64,000 nucleotides of DNA. Source: Nemertoderma westbladi. Its lineage: Eukaryota > Xenacoelomorpha > Nemertodermatida > Nemertodermatidae. This document shows, one piece after another, positions 19,786 through 31,700 of the stretch. The stretch covers positions 62,001-126,000 of the forward strand of contig JAUCBJ010001720.1 in the NCBI GenBank assembly GCA_032718475.1, given 5' to 3'. Within the stretch, counting starts at the first letter, position 1. Each line of letters starts with the position of its first letter. The translations under genes and the position numbers were made by a program. The notes below the pieces were generated by a model. That model made no database searches, was not told where the DNA came from, and worked only from the letters and a program-made list of their open reading frames with translations.

Positions 19786-22700
19786 CTTTCGTTTTAAAAC
19801 ACCTGCATGTTCCTCAACTAGTTTGACTGCGACATCCCATTGAGATATTTTACCAACGTCATCTCCTTCGGGGATTACAGCCAAGGTCACGGATGTCGTA
19901 CCGTCCGCATCACAATCCATCGGGGCAGCTTCTAGCAGGAGACCCGCCAACATACCCTCAAACTCCTCGCTCAACTCAGCGGACCAGCTCTCCCCGCCAG
20001 CAACCTCCACCCCAGCGAGGGAACAGTTGACGCAGAACCGCGGCGAAACCGCAAACTCCGCTAATAACGGACGTAACTGACTAACTGGCGTTGTCTGCTC
20101 GTTGCCGAAGTCTATAAATCGCACCACAACGGAGTCATCAACCGGCGCGCTAACAATCTCAGCACGATAGTAGGTGCCATCATCCTCGAACATTACAGCG
20201 CAAAGTTTGCCCGGCACTGGTACGACCACGCTGCCACTCACATGCTCAGAGTATTTGCTTGTCATTTGATCTTTTAATATATCGAGCGTCTGTAATTCAT
20301 CATCTACAATCTGAATATAAAAGTCATCGGGGGAATTAACGTGAATAATCTGTGATTGACAGGTGGAGTTGAATTCACGTTTGGCGATTCCGTCATCGAC
20401 TGTTATATCAACTTTACGAGCGAGATTTTCATTGGCTAGAACTTCAGCCACATTCTCTCCTTTAGAGTTCACCATAGTTACACCGAGTTTTACGAGTCCC
20501 CATTCAGTGCGGCCGACTTCGTAAACTGTCGCCCTAAGTTCCTCCTCTCCTAAAACCTCCAACAAACGAGCTAAAATATCTTCCGACCATTCGGAGACCT
20601 CCTCGGGGGAATCAACTGGCTCAACGGCGTCAACAAACTTATCGTCATCTTCATTGCCGGTGTCGTCTACAACGGCGGTGGTCCCGTCATCAGCAGTTAG
20701 AGTGTCGTCTTTAGTGGCGGTTGATTCATCACCGACAGCATCTTTTACGTCCACAGTTTGCTCCCCATCTTTGGCTGGAGACAAATTCTCTTTAGCATCA
20801 ACAAAGGCTGCCTCCTCTTCCGAGTCCACATTTTCACTAAACTTCGCTCCAATGGACTCCAATCCTAGAAGTTTTAAGCAGAATGCGTGTGGTGATGTCT
20901 GGGACAAATCGCCTTCTAAACTGCGAATATCTTTGAGCGGAACATGATCCGTGCTCCCATAGTCAACATGGAACACATCCATGGCACCATCGACTGGAGG
21001 TCGCAGTTTAACTCTATACCAACCTTCGTCAGCTGCGTACTTGGCCGCATATAATTTATCAGCCTCCACTTCGGATGGAGGAGACTTTTCGGCACAAGCG
21101 ACTTCTACTTCAGCCATCATGTTGTCTATACGATCCAGCGAATCCTTGAGTTGAACCCATATCTCCGATGGACTGTTGCAAAGACTAACCAAAACAGATA
21201 CGGTATCAAATCGTTTGATATCTTCCACTTCTTTTTGGGGAGCTACTGTCACTTCATCCACAACCTCGGAAACAACAGGAACAATTTCCTCAACTACTTC
21301 ATCCAAGGCAACTTCTGCGTCCAATTCATTCAATAAGTGAAGTCCTGCCAAATTTATTAAATATGCCAAATCGAAACCATCAACTTCTATACTCACCTCG
21401 TAACAGTCCTGACTCTTTACATTGGTTTCATTGGGAATTTTGCCAACAATTCTACAACTCAGTTCTTTATCAGTAACAATTTTATCTAGAGTTTCATTCC
21501 AATCAAGGGCTTCAGGGACTTTCACCCCAATGAGTTTGCACATAACGGTTTGGGATGGCAGTGAGAATATACGATTACTTGCCGTGTACAACCGATCGCG
21601 AGGCAGTAACTCCGAGTTACCGTAGTCGAAATAGCGAACAAGGACATCGCCCTTGGGAGAAACTTCCTCTACACTCGCTCTGTAATAAACATCATCTTCG
21701 GTAAATTGACCGATAGCAACAGTATTGACGGAGGGTTCGATTAGCTTCTCACTGTCAGCTGCGTAGATGGCCTCGATATCGTTAGTGTAGAGTAAGTTGA
21801 GGGGATCGGCAAGCGCGAGCAATTGGCAGAAGTAGGTATCCACGGACTCCTTGTGAGTGATATCTATGGAGACTGTCTCACCTGGTCTCAAAACAACACC
21901 TCTGAAACCGGGAGGACCCCAATCCGCTACTTTCTTACCAACCATAGATTCGGCAACATCTACACCATCTACAATCAGTCTTACTAAAGGTGTTTCTTTA
22001 GAATTGGTTACGTTGCAGATTAAATCAGCGTTCGCAATAATTTCGTTGAGTTCGTCAGTGGCCTCAGCGGACCACTCGTTATTTCCATTGGGGACGACAC
22101 CTTCGAGGGCTACTCTCAATGTGAACCATGTATCGACAGATAGTTCGGCAGGGAGAGGCTTTATTTTATTCAAATCCGAAACGGATTCCGAATTTCCGTA
22201 ATCCCTAAAGCGAACCACAAGCTCTCCATCGTCATTGAGAGATTCGATAAAAGATCTGTACCACATTTGATCTTCTGAGAACTGACATAAACAATACTGA
22301 CTACGGACATCCGCATTGCTAACAACAACACGTTCCAAATTAGCCTCATTACCCTTATTATCAACTATCCCATGCCCAAATTCCACAAGATATTCTCCTT
22401 CGCTGGGAATAGAAGAAACAACACCAAGTTTCCAGTTTTGGTTAACCATCGCGTAGACAGTGGAACCTACAGAATGTGCATCAAGCGATATGACGTCGGC
22501 TATCCCCTTGTCTTGAACGACACTAGCTAGTTGGTTGAGTTCATCTTCCTGGTCGGCGCGAAGCAAGTATATCTCGGATGGACTCTCGACGTGCGAAACA
22601 AAAACTTTAAAGGAATCTCCGAACGCCAGTGGTCTGTCGAAAGGATGATTACAAGGATTGAGGGCAGCAAGAGAGGCATTCACGCCAACACCACCCGCTT

Positions 22701-25034
22701 CCATAGTAACGGCTAATTGATCACCATGTCGATATTTTACAGTCATTGTGACGTCATCAATACTCGTTAAATCCGTTAGGGAGTCTTTAACTGCTTCTAA
22801 ACCAGCGTCAACTAAACCATATAGTTGGCACTCCAAGCCTTGAATAGGTAAGGACATAAATTGTTTATTTGTCTCTCTTAAGGCCTCAATAGTCGAGTTT
22901 TCTGAGTTACCATAATCTACAAAATTAACTGTTAGTTGATCAGTGTCCGTAATGATCCCTCGGTACCAGGCGCCATCTTCCGAGAATTTTGACAAACAGG
23001 GTTGACCTCGGACTGCGTTTGTGAGCAATGCGGGAGGGTTACTCCCACTGCAAACAGCCTCAATGACTTCGTACACTTTATTCAAGTCATCCTGATTCTT
23101 TGATAATTGCAGGAAGAAACTCTCAAGCGAGTTTATATGAGTTATAATACACGATTCCTTATCAGTAAACGTATTAAAGTCTATTTGTTTATAAGCAAAT
23201 GGAACCGGTTCCTCTATATAGCGCTTGGCGTGGCTGGACTCTATCAATTTAGAAGCGACCATTTCTGAATCTTTCGCCAAAATCAAGTCGATATCAAAAA
23301 CGCCTTCTTCGGACTTCGACAGGAACACGGCATTCAGTTCATCGGAGAGAGTTAGTCGCTGGAACAATTTGTTACATTCAGCAGAATATTTGTCGTCTGT
23401 GTGAGTGACACCATGGAGTTTACATTCCACCCCAAAGAGCGGTTTCTTCATAAATTCATCCTTTGTAGCTCGGAGGTTGGCTATAGGCAACTCTTCGTCG
23501 TTGCCAAAATCTACAAATTTGACAAGAGCGGTTTTATTGGGATTGACTTTGAGGATGAGACCTCGATACCAAACCTTGTCGATCTGATACAGAGCCAGAC
23601 ACGGTTGGTCAGCGGCGCAGTTAATCACCGGCGTGGCGTTGCGCGCGAAAACGTGAATCTCGCCCATAAACCGCTCCAAGGCCGACCGATTGGACTTGAT
23701 GTTGAGAGTAAATCGATCTGGGGTGATAGCCCAGGCCATATCAACAGGATGTCTAGACTCCGTATGGATGGAAATATCGGGGGCTTTGTACGAGGTGATA
23801 GTAAGGGGAGGAGGGGCGGGCGGTCCTTTAGGAGGCGAGGGCGGTCCGCCGAATCCGAATCCAGTCGACGGAGCGGAATCCTTCGAGGAGGAAGAAGCGG
23901 GTTTACCTGTCGTTGGACCGGAAGATCCGCCCCAATCGTCGCCGCTGAACCCGGACGAGCGATTACCCTGGTAACTGGAATCCCGCGGAGGTCTCGAAGA
24001 TCCCCGAACCCACCGAATCCTTTTGAGTCACCGAATCCTTTTGAGTCACCGAAGCCAACTGATTTTTTCTCCCTGGTGTCCTCCGATTGTTGTCTACCGA
24101 ATCCACCGCCGCTGCCTTCTCTCCTGTCTCTCGAGAACGACTTCCCTCCACCTGCATCTCGTCTTGAATCGCGCCCTGAATCTCGTCCGAAAGACTGGCC
24201 AGTTTCTCCCCTGGGTGGCGTTGCAGAATCTCGCCCCATAGATGGCGCTCCGGAATCTCTTCCCCTCGGAGGTGTCCGGGATTCCTTCGGACCCGGAGGT
24301 TCCCCGTACCTCGGAGGTCGCTGCTCCCCAGTCGACGCACCGAACCCTCCGTCCCGACTCCTACCGCCGGAGGGCGCCCCTCCGCTAGGCCCCTCTTGGC
24401 GCCCGGAATCCCGCGGCGGTCCAGTGGGGGGCGTAACGACCGGCTCCCGGTGTCCGTTCTGCTCGTCCACGGGAACCAGGGCCTCTTTGGGTGTCGGCGT
24501 CAGCGGTTTCTGCATTTCTTTAAAGATGTGCAGGTCTCTAGGTTGGTTGGTATCTATAAGGTCTATCACGTACTTAGTTTCTCTGGTTGAAGGATCGACT
24601 TCCTGCGAGGAGACACAAGCGATGAGGGTTTTATCGCAAGTGAGTTCGTAGAATCGGTTGATATGATCGTCGGTCCATCCGCCATCCGGAATGGGAAGCT
24701 TCTCCAAGGAACATGGGAAGGCCAATGAGGGCAGTTTGAGGAACTCAACTTTAAGTTCCTTTAGGTGATGGAACTCTGCGATGCAAGAGTTCCCGTAGTC
24801 GACAAACTGGACGATGACGCCCTTGTCTGTTAGTTGGGCTACCCGAGCACGGTACCACTGGTCGTCCTCGGTAAACAAGGCCGCCACCGGTCGTCCCGGG
24901 ATCAACGAACTCGGGAAGACCCCGTGGCCAGCCGCCCCGTAGTACGCCGCTAGTTTGGCTTGGAGAACGTCCAGTCGTTCCATGTGGTCGCTATGGATAC
25001 AGTAGAAACAATCCGGGGTCTCTGTGTGGCACAC
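19786..25034 (-). CDS. Multi-Tudor protein, large exon (about seven Tudor domains)
   Basis: A 5.2-kb exon between the acceptor CCCATAG|GTG (25034) and the donor GAAAG|GTTTGT (19786), phase 0 on both sides. The first Tudor (FTEDDQWYRARV, VQFVDYGNS) is followed by an R/G/S/F-rich linker, then six or more Tudor units, each with a WYR/YYR core and an F-x-D-Y/F-G-N motif: DKVWYRGLI/VKFVDFGNDE, DGAWYRGII/VNFVDYGNSE, DQMWYRSFI/FRDYGNSES, DDVYYRASV/YFDYGNSE, DEGWYRVKL/HVDYGSTD, DGTYYRAEI/RFIDFGNEQ. One unit has a degenerate FGHG in place of DYGN. The reading frame changes once near 24002-24042; the exon length (5249) is one base short of a multiple of three, consistent with one missing base. Architecture resembles Drosophila Tudor and vertebrate TDRD6. 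Confidence 0.9.
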
Positions 25035-25179
25035 CTATGGGAGTAAGTTTTTTGCAATAAACAATTAGCACAGACCATTCCACTATACTGTAATCAAGAA
25101 AGCAGATGTGAGATCAAACACGGGACCTCCATGTTGGAAGTTTGGACGCTGGAAGTTGGAAGTCTAGGTCTACCTTTTA

Positions 25180-25255
25180 CCTGAGCCGCTAGCGGAATGG
25201 TTAGAGCGCCGGACTTCCAAGCTGGAGGTCGCAAGTTCGATCCCACCTGGATGTC
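25180..25255 (+). repeat. tRNA-Gly-like sequence (SINE head) in Tudor-gene intron
   Basis: The A box TAGCGGAATGGTTAGAGC and the B box AAGTTCGATCCC sit at tRNA spacing, and the loop CTTCCAA would read TCC (Gly). The acceptor stem does not close properly and one anticodon-stem pair is lost. It lies in the 348-base intron at 25035-25382, antisense to the gene. Confidence 0.5.
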
Positions 25256-25333
25256 AATAACGACTTTACAAAGCTGTTATTATAACATAATAACATGAAT
25301 AACATATAATAACATGAATCCACTCACTCACTC

Positions 25334-25358
25334 ATAATAATAATAATAATAATAATAA
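25334..25358. repeat. TAA microsatellite
   Basis: About eight perfect TAA/ATA units close to the donor of the Tudor exon at 25383. On the gene strand it reads (TTA)n, about 25 bases into the intron. Confidence 0.95.
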
Positions 25359-25382
25359 GGGGTTTAAATTTAATAAACTAAC

Positions 25383-25586
25383 CATAACATCTAAGAATTT
25401 TCCTAATGCAACTTCAACTAGGTTATAACTGTCTAACGGTGAAGGAACCTGTTGACGCACCGGCGGTGCGGTTGGCTGTGGTGAAGGGACGGGGGATGCG
25501 CGGTTACCGCTGATCTGTACACGCAACGGTGCCGACGCAAAGTCCGTGTTAATTACTGCACCGGTGGTTGTATCTTTTAGGGTCAC
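25383..25586 (-). CDS. Multi-Tudor protein, 68-codon exon
   Basis: Between the acceptor CCATCAG|GTG (25586) and the donor ATG|GTTAGT (25383), phase 0 on both sides. It starts VTLKDTTTGAVINTDF, which fits the last strands of an extended Tudor (staphylococcal-nuclease-like) fold begun in the exon at 37296-37493. A Pro/Ser/Gln-rich linker follows, and the exon ends LVEVALGKFLDVM, which joins smoothly to VCHTETPDCFYC of the next exon to form the opening of the second Tudor unit. Both joins support the model. Confidence 0.85.
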
Positions 25587-25715
25587 CTGATGGAGAATAA
25601 CATATTATGCTAAAGAACTATTAATCGACGAGAGGTGAATGAATACATAAATGCTTGATGTAATTAAATATTAATTGTACTAAAGCATAATCAAATAAAA
25701 GCTATATAAATTAAA

Positions 25716-28700
25716 TCAATGGCGCCGACCCACATACAAAACTCAACTAATTAATTAACTCAATGGTGGGAGGCCGACCCACATACAAAACTCAACTAAT
25801 TAATTAACTCAATGGTGGGAGGCCGACCCACATACAAAACTCAACTAATTAATTAACTCAATGGTGGGAGGCCGACCCACATACAAAACTCAACTAATTA
25901 ATTAACTCAATGGTGGGAGGCCGACCCACATACAAAACTCAACTAATTAATTAACTCAATGGAGGGAGGCCGACCCACATACAAAACTCAACTAATTAAT
26001 TAACTCAATGGTGGGAGGCCGACCCACATACAAAACTCAACTAATTAATTAACTCAATGGTGGGAGGCCGACCCACATACAAAACTCAACTAATTAATTA
26101 ACTCAATGGTGGGAGGCCGACCCACATACAAAACTCAACTAATTAATTAACTCAATGGTGGGAGGCCAACCCACATACAAAACTCAACTAATTAATTAAC
26201 TCAATGGTGGGAGGCCAACCCACATACAAAACTCAACTAATTAATTAACTCAATGGTGGGAGGCCGACCCACATACAAAACTCAACTAATTAATTAACTC
26301 AATGGTGGGAGGCCAACCCACATACAAAACTCAACTAATTAATTAACTCAATGGTGGGAGGCCAACCCACATACAAAACTCAACTAATTAATTAACTCAA
26401 TGGTGGGAGGCCAACCCACATACAAAACTCAACTAATTAATTAACTCAATGGTGGGAGGCCAACCCACATACAAAACTCAACTAATTAATTAACTCAATG
26501 GTGGGAGGCCGACCCACATACAAAACTCAACTAATTAATTAACTCAATGGTGGGAAGCCGACCCACATACAAAACTCAACTAATTAATTAACTCAATGGT
26601 GGGAGGCCGACCCACATACAAAACTCAATTAATTAATTAACTCAATGGTGGGAGGCCGACCCACATACAAAACTCAACTAATTAATTAACTCAATGGTGG
26701 GAGGCCAACCCACATACAAAACTCAACTAATTAATTAACTCAATGGTGGGAGGCCGACCCACATACAAAACTCAACTAATTAATTAACTCAATGGTGGGA
26801 GGCCAACCCACATACAAAACTCAACTAATTAATTAACTCAATGGTGGGAGGCCGACCCACATACAAAACTCAACTAATTAATTAACTCAATGGTGGGAGG
26901 CCGACCCACATACAAAACTCAACTAATTAATTAACTCAATGGTGGGAGGCCGACCCACATACAAAACTCAACTAATTAATTAACTCAATGGTGGGAGGCC
27001 GACCCACATACAAAACTCAACTATAATTAATTAACTCAATGGTGGGAGGCCAACCCACATACAAAACTCAACTAATTAATTAACTCAATGGTGGGAGGCC
27101 GACCCACATACAAAACTCAACTAATTAATTAACTCAATGGTGGGAGGCCAACCCACATACAAAACTCAACTAATTAATTAACTCAATGGTGGGAGGCCGA
27201 CCCACATACAAAACTCAACTAATTAATTAACTCAATGGTGGGAGGCCAACCCACATACAAAACTCAACTAATTAATTAACTCAATGGTGGGAGGCCAACC
27301 CACATATAAAACTTAACTAATTAATTAACTCAATGGTGGGAGGCCGACCCACATACAAAACTCAACTAATTAATTAACTCAATGGTGGGAGGCCGACCCA
27401 CATACAAAACTCAACTAATTAATTAACTCAATGGTGGGAGGCCGACCCACATACAAAACTCAACTAATTAATTAACTCAATGGTGGGAGGCCGACCCACA
27501 TACAAAACTCAACTAATTAATTAACTCAATGGTGGGAGGCCAACCCACATACAAAACTCAACTAATTAATTAACTCAATGGTGGGAGGCCGACCCACATA
27601 CAAAACTCAACTAATTAATTAACTCAATGGTGGGAGGCCGACCCACATACAAAACTCAACTAATTAATTAACTCAATGGTGGGAGGCCAACCCACATACA
27701 AAACTCAACTAATTAATTAACTCAATGGTGGGAGGCCAACCCACATACAAAACTCAACTAATTAATTAACTCAATGGTGGGAGGCCGACCCACATACAAA
27801 ACTCAACTAATTAATTAACTCAATGGTGGGAGGCCAACCCACATACAAAACTCAACTAATTAATTAACTCAATGGTGGGAGGCCGACCCACATACAAAAC
27901 TCAACTAATTAATTAACTCAATGGTGGGAGGCCGACCCACATACAAAACTCAACTAATTAATTAACTCAATGGTGGGAGGCCGACCCACATACAAAACTC
28001 AACTAATTAATTAACTCAATGGTGGGAGGCCGACCCACATACAAAACTCAACTAATTAATTAACTCAATGGTGGGAGGCCGACCCACATACAAAACTCAA
28101 CTAATTAATTAACTCAATGGTGGGAGGCCGACCCACATACAAAACTCAACTAATTAATTAACTCAATGGTGGTAGGCCGACCCACATACAAAACTCAACT
28201 AATTAATTAACTCAATGGTGGGAGGCCGACCCACATACAAAACTCAACTAATTAATTAACTCAATGGTGGGAGGCCGACCCACATACAAAACTCAACTAA
28301 TTAATTAACTCAATGGTGGGAGGCCGACCCACATACAAAACTCAACTAATTAATTAACTCAATGGTGGGAGGCCGACCCACATACAAAACTCAACTAATT
28401 AATTAACTCAATGGTGGGAAATTAACTCAATGGTGGGAGGCCGACCCACATACAAAACTCAACTAATTAATTAACTCAATGGTGGGAGGCCGACCCACAT
28501 ACAAAACTCAACTAATTAATTAACTCAATGGTGGGAGGCCGACCCACATACAAAACTCAACTAATTAATTAACTCAATGGTGGGAGGCCGACCCACATAC
28601 AAAACTCAACTAATTAATTAACTCAATGGTGGGAGGCCGACCCACATACAAAACTCAAATAATTAATTAACTCAATGGTGGGAGGCCGACCCACATACAA

Positions 28701-31700
28701 AACTCAACTAATTAATTAACTCAATGGTGGGAGGCCGACCCACATACAAAACTCAACTAATTAATTAACTCAATGGCGGGAGGCCGACCCACATACAAAA
28801 CTCAACTAAATAATTAACTCAATGGTGGGAGGCCGACCCACATACAAAACTCAACTAATTAATTAACTCAATGGTGGGAGGCCGACCCACATGCACATAC
28901 AAAACTCAACTAATTAATTAACTCAATGGTGGGAGGCCGACCCACATACAAAACTCAACTAATTAATTAACTCAATGGTGGGAGGCCGACCCACATACAA
29001 AACTCAACTAATTAATTAACTCAATGGTGGGAGGCCGACCCACATACAAAACTCAACTAATTAATTAACTCAATGGTGGGAGGCCGACCCACATACAAAA
29101 CTCAACTAATTAATTAACTCAATGGTGGGAGGCCAACCCACATACAAAACTCAACTAATTAATTAACTCAATGGTGGGAGGCCGACCCACATACAAAACT
29201 CAACTAATTAATTAACTCAATGGTGGGAGGCCGACCCACATACAAAACTCAACTAATTAATTAACTCAATGGTGGGAGGCCGACCCACATACAAAACTCA
29301 ACTAATTAATTAACTCAATGGTGGGAGGCCGACCCACATACAAAACTCAACTAATTAATTAACTCAATGGTGGGAGGCCGACGCACATACAAAACTCAAC
29401 TAATTAATTAACTCAATGGTGGGAGGCCGACCCACATACAAAACTCAACTAATTAATTAACTCAATGGTGGGAGGCCGACCCACATACAAAACTCAACTA
29501 ATTAATTAACTCACTGGTGGGAGGCCGACCCACATACAAAACTCAACTAATTAATTAACTCAATGGTGGGAGGCCGACCCACATACAAAACTCAACTAAT
29601 TAATTAACTCAATGGTGGGAGGCCGACCCACATACAAAACTCAACTAATTAATTAACTCAATGGTGGGAGGCCGACCCACATACAAAACTCAACTAATTA
29701 ATTAACTCAATGGTGGGAGGCCGACCCACATACAAAACTCAACTAATTAATTAACTCAATGGTGGGAGGCCGACCCACATACAAAACTCAACTAATTAAT
29801 TAACTCAATGGTGGGAGGCCAACCCACATACAAAACTCAACTAATTAATTAACTCAATGGCGGGAGGCCGACCCACATACAAAACTCAACTAATTAATTA
29901 ACTCAATGGTGGGAGGCCGACCCACATACAAAACTCAACTAATTAATTAACTCAATGGTGGGAGGCCGACCCACATACAAAACTCAACTAATTAATTAAC
30001 TCAATGGTGGAGGCCGACCCACATACAAAACTCAACTAATTAATTAACTCAATGGTGGGAGGCCGACCCACATACAAAACTCAACTAATTAATTAACTCA
30101 ATGGTGGGAGGCCGACCCACATACAAAACTCAACTAATTAATTAACTCAATGGTGGGAGGCCGACCCACATACAAAACTCAACTAATTAATTAACTCAAT
30201 GGTGGGAGGCCAACCCACATACAAAACTCAACTAATTAATTAACTCAATGGCGGGAGGCCGACCCACATACAAAACTCAACTAATTAATGAACTCAATGG
30301 TGGGAGGCCGACCCACATACAAAACTCAACTAATTAATTAACTCAATGGCGGGAGGCCGACCCACATACAAAACTCAACTAATTAATTAACTCAATGGTG
30401 GGAGGCCGACCCACATACAAAACTCAACTAAGTAATTAACTCAATGGTGGGAGGCCGACCCACATACAAAACTCAACTAATTAATTAACTCAATGGTGGA
30501 GGCCGACCCACATACAAAACTCAACTAATTAATTAACTCAATGGTGGGAGGCCGACCCACATACAAAACTCAACTAATTAATTAACTCAATGGTGGGAGG
30601 CCGACCCACATACAAAACTCAACTAATTAATTAACTCAATGGTGGGAGGCCGACCCACATACAAAACTCAACTAATTAATTAACTCAATGGTGGGAGGCC
30701 AACCCACATACAAAACTCAACTAATTAATTAACTCAATGGCGGGAGGCCGACCCACATACAAAACTCAACTAATTAATGAACTCAATGGTGGGAGGCCGA
30801 CCCACATACAAAACTCAACTAATTAATTAACTCAATGGTGGGAGGCCGACCCACATACAAAACTCAACTAATTAATTAACTCAATGGTGGGAGGCCGACC
30901 CACATACAAAACTCAACTAATTAATTAACTCAATGGTGGGAGGCCGACCCACATACAAAACTCAACTAATTAATTAACTCAATGGTGGGAGGCCGACCCA
31001 CATACAAAACTCAACTAATTAATTAACTCAATGGTGGGAGGCCGACCCACATACAAAACTCAACTAATTAATTAACTCAATGGTGGGAGGCCGACCCACA
31101 TACAAAACTCAACTAATTAATTAACTCAATGGTGGGAGGCCAACCCACATACAAAACTCAACTAATTAATTAACTCAATGGCGGGAGGCCGACCCACATA
31201 CAAAACTCAACTAATTAATTAACTCAATGGTGGGAGGCCGACCCACATACAAAACTCAACTAATTAATTAACTCAATGGTGGGAGGCCGACCCACATACA
31301 AAACTCAACTAATTAATTAACTCAATGGTGGGAGGCCGACCCACATACAAAACTCAACTAATTAATTAACTCAATGGTGGGAGGCCGACCCACATACAAA
31401 ACTCAACTAATTAATTAACTCAATGGTGGGAGGCCAACCCACATACAAAACTCAACTAATTAATTAACTCAATGGTGGGAGGCCGACCCACATACAAAAC
31501 TCAACTAATTAATTAACTCAATGGTGGGAAATTAACTCAATGGTGGGAGGCCGACCCACATACAAAACTCAACTAATTAATTAACTCAATGGTGGGAGGC
31601 CGACCCACATACAAAACTCAACTAATTAATTAACTCAATGGTGGGAGGCCGACCCACATACAAAACTCAACTAATTAATTAACTCAATGGTGGGAGGCCG

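Noticed and set aside
24000-24045. A very short intron explaining the Tudor frame change
   Set aside because: A donor and acceptor about 40 bases apart can be found, but that is below the usual minimum for animal introns; a one-base indel is simpler.
23401-24651. 416-codon plus-strand frame
   Set aside because: It is the antisense shadow of the Tudor exon, which has clear domain homology on the minus strand.
25180-25255. Functional tRNA-Gly(TCC) gene
   Set aside because: Acceptor stem does not close and the anticodon stem has a mismatch; better taken as a tRNA-derived repeat.
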